A DNA stretch of 9,956 bases. Origin: an uncultured Bryobacterales bacterium. GTDB taxonomy: Bacteria > Acidobacteriota > Terriglobia > Bryobacterales > Bryobacteraceae. Under the pieces are notes generated by a model that saw nothing but the letters and a program-made list of their open reading frames with translations, did no database searches and was not told the DNA's origin. The stretch covers positions 1-9,956 of the forward strand of contig CALMAV010000289.1 of assembly GCA_937859895.1 (NCBI GenBank). Reading direction: 5' to 3'. Below, in pieces: positions 6,043-9,956 of the stretch; within the stretch, counting starts at the first letter, position 1, and each line of letters opens with the position of its first letter. The translations under genes and the position numbers were made by a program.

Positions 6043-6063
6043 CTCCTAATGCGCTAAAAGGAG
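6043..6063 (+). promoter_or_regulatory. RBS of the hydrolase gene with a weak anti-SD arm
   Basis: AAAAGGAG (6056-6063) lies 4 nt before the GTG at 6068 and supports that start. CTCCT at 6043-6047 can pair with AGGAG at 6059-6063 across an 11-nt loop. Five base pairs alone are weak, but the arrangement parallels the stronger case before the BON gene. Confidence 0.55.
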
Positions 6064-6067
6064 AACG

Positions 6068-6808
6068 GTGACACTACAAGAAGAAACTGTTGTCGAAGTA
6101 CCGACACTGACCGGTCCCATGCGGACGTATCTGATTCAGCCGTCCGCTCCAGGGCGGTATCCGGCAGTGATTCTCTACTCCGAAATCTTTCAGGTAACTG
6201 GCCCTATCAGGCGTACCGCGGCACTTATCGCCGGGCATGGTTACCTGGTGGCAATTCCGGAGGTGTATCACGAGCTGGAGCCGGCAGGCACAGTGCTTCC
6301 TTACGATCAGGCCGGCGCCGATATTGGTAACGATCATAAGTATGGGAAGGATTTGGCTGCTTACGATTCGGACGCTTTGGCGCTCATCCAGTACCTCCAA
6401 GCTCGGAGCGAGTGTAGCGGCAAGCTGGGTGCGGTGGGCATCTGCTTGGGTGGTCATCTGGCTTTTCGAGCGGCCATGCACCCCGAGATCCTGGCTACGG
6501 TCTGCTTCTATGCGACTGATATCCATTCCCACTCGCTAGGTCGAGGTAAGAATGACGATTCGCTGGTTCGTGCAGGTGACATTAAGGGCGAACTGCTGCA
6601 CATCTGGGGTCGGCAGGATCCCCATGTGCCGCTTGAGGGACGCAATCTGATAAAAGCGCGACTGGATGAGGTAGGCGCGAGCTTCCAGTGGTTCGAAGTG
6701 AACGGCGCGCATGCTTTTTTGCGTGATGAAGGCTATCGCTATGACCCGGCGTTAGCGCGTCTCTGTTACGGTCTGCTGCTGGAAGTTTTTCATCGTAAAC
6801 TTGCCTGA
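6068..6808 (+). CDS. Dienelactone hydrolase family protein
   Basis: This 246-residue alpha/beta hydrolase has the full DLH layout. E39 is in YSEIFQV, the nucleophile C126 is in GICLGGH (G-x-C-x-G-G), D184 is in GRQDPHVP and H215 is in NGAHAFL. This matches the Cys-Asp-His triad and the activating Glu of carboxymethylenebutenolidase. Length and motif spacing are typical for the family (about 230-250 residues). The true substrate is uncertain. The family includes dienelactone hydrolysis in chlorocatechol degradation but also many general esterases, and no catechol genes are visible here. There is no signal peptide, so the protein is cytoplasmic. The GTG at 6068 is preferred because AAAAGGAG stands just before it. 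The next gene starts 40 bp after the stop, with its SD in a hairpin adjoining this stop codon. Confidence 0.9.
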   Translation: MTLQEETVVEVPTLTGPMRTYLIQPSAPGRYPAVILYSEIFQVTGPIRRTAALIAGHGYLVAIPEVYHELEPAGTVLPYDQAGADIGNDHKYGKDLAAYDSDALALIQYLQARSECSGKLGAVGICLGGHLAFRAAMHPEILATVCFYATDIHSHSLGRGKNDDSLVRAGDIKGELLHIWGRQDPHVPLEGRNLIKARLDEVGASFQWFEVNGAHAFLRDEGYRYDPALARLCYGLLLEVFHRKLA

Positions 6809-6813
6809 CACTT

Positions 6814-6844
6814 TCCTCCTTCAGTGAGTCTTAACAAAGGAGGA
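6814..6844 (+). promoter_or_regulatory. Hairpin that sequesters the SD of the BON gene
   Basis: TCCTCCTT (6814-6821) is a perfect complement of AAGGAGGA (6837-6844), the very strong SD of the gene starting at 6849. The loop is 15 nt (6822-6836). The whole GGAGG core is paired. The 5' arm starts 5 nt after the stop of the hydrolase gene (6806-6808), so a ribosome terminating there would cover that arm and free the SD. This is the expected architecture for translational coupling. Confidence 0.65.
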
Positions 6845-6848
6845 TGTT

Positions 6849-7418
6849 ATGCATAATTCATTGCAAGCCGTACTGACACTTGGCACGGTACTCGCCTCAG
6901 GGGTATCTGCTCAGAAGCCCGACTATCCGTTCTTGCACGGACCCAAGGGAGAAGCACGCCTGATTCAGCAGGTGCGGCACGAGCTAGTTATGTTGCCATA
7001 CTACAGCGTTTTCGATGATCTTAGCTTTCGTGTTGACGGCACTACGGTGACTCTACTAGGTGAAGTAACTCGGCCAATACTGAAGAGCGACGCTGAAGGC
7101 GTGGTGAAAAACCTGGAAGGCGTTACGCAAGTAGTGAATCAGATCGAGGTGCTTCCCTTATCGCCGTTTGACGATCAGATCCGCCGAGCCATGCTTCAGA
7201 CGATCTATGGCGATCCCCAGATAGGAACCCGCTACGGGAATCGGGCTTTGCCGAGCATCCATATCATTGTGAAGAATGGGCACGTTCGGTTGGACGGCAT
7301 TGTGGCAAACACATTCGATAAGAACTTAATTGGCGTGCGGGCGAATAGTGTCCCCAACGTGTTCTCGGTAGACAATCAGCTGCAGGTTGAAACGCAAGGT
7401 GATGGTGGCAAAAAGTAA
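6849..7418 (+). CDS. Exported protein with two BON domains
   Basis: This 189-residue protein begins with a short signal peptide (about residues 1-21, cleavage likely after GVSA before QKPDYP), so it is predicted to be periplasmic. BON1 spans about 36-103 (LIQQVRHEL...LSFRVDGTTVTLLGEVTRP...AEGVVKNLEGVTQVVNQIEV). BON2 spans about 107-181 (DDQIRRAML...IHIIVKNGHVRLDGIV...IGVRANSVPNVFSVDNQLQV). BON domains bind phospholipid or lipid-like surfaces in OsmY- and DolP-type proteins, so a role in envelope integrity or stress is reasonable but inferred. BON2 contains an insertion before its central strands (PQIGTRYGNRALPS). The SD AAAGGAGG is excellent and fixes the ATG at 6849, but it is locked in a hairpin. 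The last codons overlap the start of the aminopeptidase gene, so the two are co-translated. Confidence 0.88.
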   Translation: MHNSLQAVLTLGTVLASGVSAQKPDYPFLHGPKGEARLIQQVRHELVMLPYYSVFDDLSFRVDGTTVTLLGEVTRPILKSDAEGVVKNLEGVTQVVNQIEVLPLSPFDDQIRRAMLQTIYGDPQIGTRYGNRALPSIHIIVKNGHVRLDGIVANTFDKNLIGVRANSVPNVFSVDNQLQVETQGDGGKK

Positions 7419-8640
7419 CGAGGAGTCTCTTGACCGACTTGGTCAGATCGCTATCCAGATCGGTTTAGGCGGACTCGCGCCGAGTCAGGAACTTGTCATA
7501 ACGGCGCCAGTGGAGGCATTACCGCTGGTGCGCCGCATCACAGCCCATGCTTATCGTGCGGGCGCCAGCTTGGTCACCACTCTGTTTACTGATGAACAAT
7601 CCACTTTACTGCGCTTTAGAAATGGCAACGATGCGGCGTTCGATAAAGCTGCTGTTTGGCTTCACGATGGCATCGCTAACGCATACCGAAGCGGTGCTGC
7701 GCGGCTGGCTATAACAGGAGGCAACCCCGCGCTCCTAGCCGGGCAGGATCCGAGCAAGGTAGCCCGGGCGAATCTGGCCTTTTCCAAAGCAAGCCGCCCC
7801 GCGCTGGACCTGATTACCCGGCATGAGATCAACTGGACAATTGTGCCTTATGCTACTTCGGCGTGGGCTCGGCTCGTCTTTCCAGACGTGAGCGAAGACA
7901 AAGCCGTAGACCGATTATGGGATGCCATCTTTGCTGCCACTCGGGTTGATACTCCCCATCCAGTTTCAGCCTGGCAAGAGCATGAGGCAGAACTAGAGAG
8001 ACGGGTGCGGTATCTCAATGAGAAGAATTACGCCGCGCTTCAATTTCGAGGACCGGGTACGGATCTACGAGTACAACTGGCTACGGGGCATCGGTGGCTA
8101 GGCGGCGGCACGGTGGCTGGCAACGGTATTCCGTGTCTGCCCAACATGCCGACAGAAGAGGTATTCACAACGCCGCACCGGGACGGCACCACTGGCTCTG
8201 TCACTAGCACCAAACCGCTTTCCTATCAAGGAACACTCATCAGAGACATTCGTGTCCGCTTTGAAGCCGGGCGAATTGTCCAAGCAACGGCCAGCGCCGG
8301 CGAGGAAGTGCTGCACAAGATGATCGAAACCGACGCGGGTGCGCGGCAGCTAGGCGAAGTAGCTCTGGTCCCGCATTCTTCTCCTATTGCAAAAAGCGGC
8401 TTGCTGTTCTGGAATACACTGTTCGATGAGAATGCAGCTAGCCACATTGCCCTTGGACAGGCTTACAGCACGTGCATCGAAGGAGGCGACAGCATGAGCC
8501 CGGAGCAGTTGGGTGCAGCCGGTGCCAATGAGAGCCTGATTCACGTGGACTGGATGGTTGGCTCAGAACAGGTAAGCGTAGACGGGATCAATGCAGCAGG
8601 AATGGCAGAGCCGCTGATGCTGTCCGGCGAGTGGGTATGA
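7402..8640 (+). CDS. M29-family aminopeptidase
   Basis: Starting at the ATG at 7402, this is a complete protein of 412 residues, the usual length for family M29 (AmpS, aminopeptidase II and T). The metal-binding residues of the dinuclear site are all visible: E252/E253 in NMPTEEVFTTP, E319 in QLGEVALV, H348 in FDENAASHIALG, Y355 in GQAYS, and H381 and D383 in IHVDWMVGS. It should be a cytoplasmic, broad-specificity exopeptidase that removes N-terminal residues in peptide turnover. The start is uncertain. AAGG at 7396-7399 is 2 nt before the ATG at 7402 and 5 nt before the GTG at 7405; the frame is open to a TTG at 7387. In every case the gene overlaps the end of the BON gene by 14-32 nt, so translation is coupled. 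The 3' end is overlapped by 100 nt by the convergent AraC-type gene. Confidence 0.93.
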   Translation: MVAKSNEESLDRLGQIAIQIGLGGLAPSQELVITAPVEALPLVRRITAHAYRAGASLVTTLFTDEQSTLLRFRNGNDAAFDKAAVWLHDGIANAYRSGAARLAITGGNPALLAGQDPSKVARANLAFSKASRPALDLITRHEINWTIVPYATSAWARLVFPDVSEDKAVDRLWDAIFAATRVDTPHPVSAWQEHEAELERRVRYLNEKNYAALQFRGPGTDLRVQLATGHRWLGGGTVAGNGIPCLPNMPTEEVFTTPHRDGTTGSVTSTKPLSYQGTLIRDIRVRFEAGRIVQATASAGEEVLHKMIETDAGARQLGEVALVPHSSPIAKSGLLFWNTLFDENAASHIALGQAYSTCIEGGDSMSPEQLGAAGANESLIHVDWMVGSEQVSVDGINAAGMAEPLMLSGEWV

Positions 8641-9557
8641 TTATTTGCTGGACGACTCAGCTGTGAGCTGCTTGCTAAAAGACGGAACTTACTCGGTGTA
8701 GATCCGGTCAACTTACGAAACATTGCTGATAAGTGACTCTGACTGGAAAATCCTGTTCGTGAAGATATTTCATCTAACTTCAAGGTCGTCCGAGTTAGTA
8801 GGTACTTAGCTCTTTCAATTCGCTGCTCAGTTACATAGCGTGAGGGGCTCTGGCCCATGCTGTTTCGAAAAAGCCGGGCGAAGTAAAATCGGCTCATTCC
8901 AGCTGCGCTCGCTATATCTTGTAAGCTCATTGATTCGGCGAGACACGCATCGATAAAGTTCAGGGCTCGGCTTAGTACTAAGCCCGGCAGTTCGCTTTGG
9001 CATGGAGGCATTCGAGGCCGCTTAACGGAGAAGCACTGAGCTAAATACACGGCCAGAGCAGTTCCTATCTGTTCGCCATACAACGAGCCAGCCGGGCTTC
9101 CTGAGACCAAATCCAGCAGAAGAAGATGAAGAAGATTTTGCACTTGCCGATCAGAATGCCCGTAGTGCTCTATCAATTCAGGCATCCTGCTGCCTGAAGC
9201 CTCGACGCTGAACCCTTGCAGTAGCTTTGGGGTGATTGATACTAGAAGCAGATCCATCGTATCGGTCCAGCGCACGTTCCGCAGCTGACCATGCGGAGCA
9301 ATGGAAAAGTGCCCCGGCTGTATTAGCTTAGTGTTAGGCTGGCCCCCCTTCTTCCAGGTAACGGACGTAGGCGCGCCCAGATTGAAGCAAATCTGGTTGT
9401 CACAGATGTTCCCTACCAGCTCTTCATTCAACTTCAAGCGATGGCGCTCAACCTTGATGCCATTCCACCGATTCGCGCTCGACAGACTTGGCTGCGAAGG
9501 AAAGCGGGGTACTAGCTCGCCTTCCCGAAACATCACAATTCTTCTTGAAATGTCCAT
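8541..9557 (-). CDS. AraC-family transcriptional regulator with an extended C-terminal tail
   Basis: This is a 338-residue DNA-binding regulator. The C-terminal AraC/XylS module covers about 194-292. The first helix-turn-helix is at SLQDIASAAGMSRFYFARLFR (211-231), then GQSPSRYVTEQRIERAKYLL, and the second is at KLDEISSRTGFSSQSHLSAMFRK (260-282), then GSTPSKFR. The N-terminal part (about 30-190) is a probable ligand-sensing domain with a short beta-rich region, but it matches no sensor that I can name. AraC proteins normally stop within about 10-20 residues after the PSKFR motif. Here 46 further residues of low-complexity Ser/Pro/Thr character follow (SSQLSRPANNHTHSPDSISG...), and the last 33 or so are antisense to the aminopeptidase gene. 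This suggests a lost stop. The start at 9557 (MDISRRIVMF) is the first ATG; a second at 9533 is possible, and neither has a decisive SD. Possible targets are its own promoter or the divergent gene at 9771. Confidence 0.88.
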   Translation of the reverse strand: MDISRRIVMFREGELVPRFPSQPSLSSANRWNGIKVERHRLKLNEELVGNICDNQICFNLGAPTSVTWKKGGQPNTKLIQPGHFSIAPHGQLRNVRWTDTMDLLLVSITPKLLQGFSVEASGSRMPELIEHYGHSDRQVQNLLHLLLLDLVSGSPAGSLYGEQIGTALAVYLAQCFSVKRPRMPPCQSELPGLVLSRALNFIDACLAESMSLQDIASAAGMSRFYFARLFRNSMGQSPSRYVTEQRIERAKYLLTRTTLKLDEISSRTGFSSQSHLSAMFRKLTGSTPSKFRLLASSSQLSRPANNHTHSPDSISGSAIPAALIPSTLTCSEPTIQST

Positions 9558-9669
9558 GAATTAGATCCGCATGTGGTGCGTGGAAGAGTTCGGGTTTGAG
9601 TCAGCGAAAGTTATGCGTGTTTACGAATTTTTACGGGGCGTGCTTTCTTGTCAAATTCGTGCTCGAAAC

Positions 9670-9695
9670 AAAGCAGGTTGAGAAACTTGCTTTTT
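9670..9695 (+). terminator. Terminator-like hairpin with GAGA loop
   Basis: AAAGCAGGTT (9670-9679) pairs with AACTTGCTTT (9684-9693), 10 bp with one G-U, across a GAGA (GNRA-type) tetraloop. Five T residues (9691-9695) end the structure. On the plus strand no gene lies upstream within 1 kb, so it may be an attenuator in the leader of the gene at 9771 or the 3' end of a small RNA. On the minus strand a TTTGTTT tract follows, so it could work in both directions. The rest of the 213-bp gap (9558-9770) shows no clear promoter. Confidence 0.5.
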
Positions 9696-9760
9696 ACTTG
9701 CTCCATCCACCGGTCAGAATCGCGCAGAAAGCATGTGTTCGGCTTTCTTAGCGATTCGTT

Positions 9761-9766
9761 AAGGAG
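9761..9766 (+). promoter_or_regulatory. Ribosome binding site deciding the GTG start at 9771
   Basis: AAGGAG stands 4 nt before the GTG at 9771 and is the main reason for calling that gene. Confidence 0.7.
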
Positions 9767-9770
9767 ACTT

Positions 9771-9956
9771 GTGAAAGCTAATAGAAGAAAGACCAAGACC
9801 GGGCTTTACGCTCTCGTTGGGTCTTTGTGTATACCTTGCCTGTTCATCCTCAGTCTAGCCACGACTCAGGAAGCCAACGGTCAGACTACGGCTGTAATGC
9901 CTAACAGCAGTGCCACTCGCACCGCGATGCAGAGTGCCGCCGCTGCTGTGCAAGCA
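9771..9956 (+). CDS. Exported protein, N-terminal part (continues beyond the window)
   Basis: From the GTG at 9771 the frame is open to the end of the window (62 codons, no stop). The first 30 residues form a typical signal sequence: basic MKANRRKTK, then a hydrophobic core (LYALVGSLCIPCLFILSLA), then a polar region with a plausible cleavage site near TTQEANG-QTT. What follows (AVMPNSSATRTAMQSAAAAVQA) is Ala/Ser/Thr-rich and identifies no family. A strong SD, AAGGAG, is placed correctly. It is divergent from the AraC-type regulator, with 213 bp between the two starts, so it may be a target of that regulator. It is probably periplasmic, outer-membrane or secreted. No lipobox is evident despite two cysteines in the core. 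Confidence 0.7.
   Translation, partial: MKANRRKTKTGLYALVGSLCIPCLFILSLATTQEANGQTTAVMPNSSATRTAMQSAAAAVQA

Noticed and set aside
8658..8670. CAGCT-GTG-AGCTG hairpin after the M29 stop
   Set aside because: It has only 5 bp and no T-tract, so it is not a credible terminator.
9611..9796. 61-codon minus-strand ORF
   Set aside because: It covers the hairpin and the SD and start of the plus-strand exported-protein gene and matches no family.

Overview
The window looks like chromosomal DNA from a mesophilic soil-type bacterium of moderate GC content. My best guess is Acidobacteriota. The reasons are an ethylene-receptor-like multi-PAS histidine kinase paired with a single-domain response regulator, BON and PilZ proteins, a membrane protein with a Pro-rich linker, and GTG starts. 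This assignment rests on family resemblance and was not tested by a search. There is no CRISPR array, insertion sequence or phage gene.

Left part (1-3253). The window opens inside the 3' end of an SDR-family oxidoreductase. A 261-bp gap follows that contains a long, nearly perfect stem-loop. Next comes a 668-residue hybrid-free histidine kinase (592-2598). Its N-terminal membrane domain is clearly homologous to the plant and cyanobacterial ethylene-binding domain. It keeps the Cys/His copper-ligand pair but has replaced the conserved Asp of helix 1 and Lys of helix 3. Its stop overlaps the start of an Rcp1-like receiver-only response regulator (2579-3001), so the two form a translationally coupled two-component pair. 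The regulator converges on, and overlaps by 9 bp, a small PilZ (c-di-GMP-binding) gene on the minus strand.

Middle part (3259-5115). Upstream of PilZ on the minus strand lie two overlapping small ORFs that look like one membrane-anchored protein split by a frameshift. A lone, AT-richer, membrane-anchored Cys-containing protein follows on the plus strand (3896-4441), then a tRNA-Lys(CTT) with encoded CCA on the minus strand and a small cupin gene on the minus strand.

Right part (5188-9956). A co-oriented cluster encodes a four-helix membrane protein with a Pro-rich linker, a dienelactone-hydrolase-family protein, an exported double-BON protein and an M29 aminopeptidase. The last two genes overlap. 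The SD of the BON gene is completely paired in an 8-bp hairpin whose other arm lies just after the stop of the preceding gene, which is the architecture expected for translational coupling. A weaker version precedes the hydrolase gene. An AraC-family regulator converges on the aminopeptidase and overlaps it by 100 nt through an unusual C-terminal tail. Divergent from it, and running off the right edge, is the N-terminus of an exported protein. A GNRA-loop hairpin with a T-tract lies in the intergenic region between them.

The most noteworthy items are the ethylene-sensor variant lacking the Asp/Lys pair, the SD-sequestering hairpin, and two places (3521-3573 and about 8641-8690) where single frameshifts seem to have altered genes.
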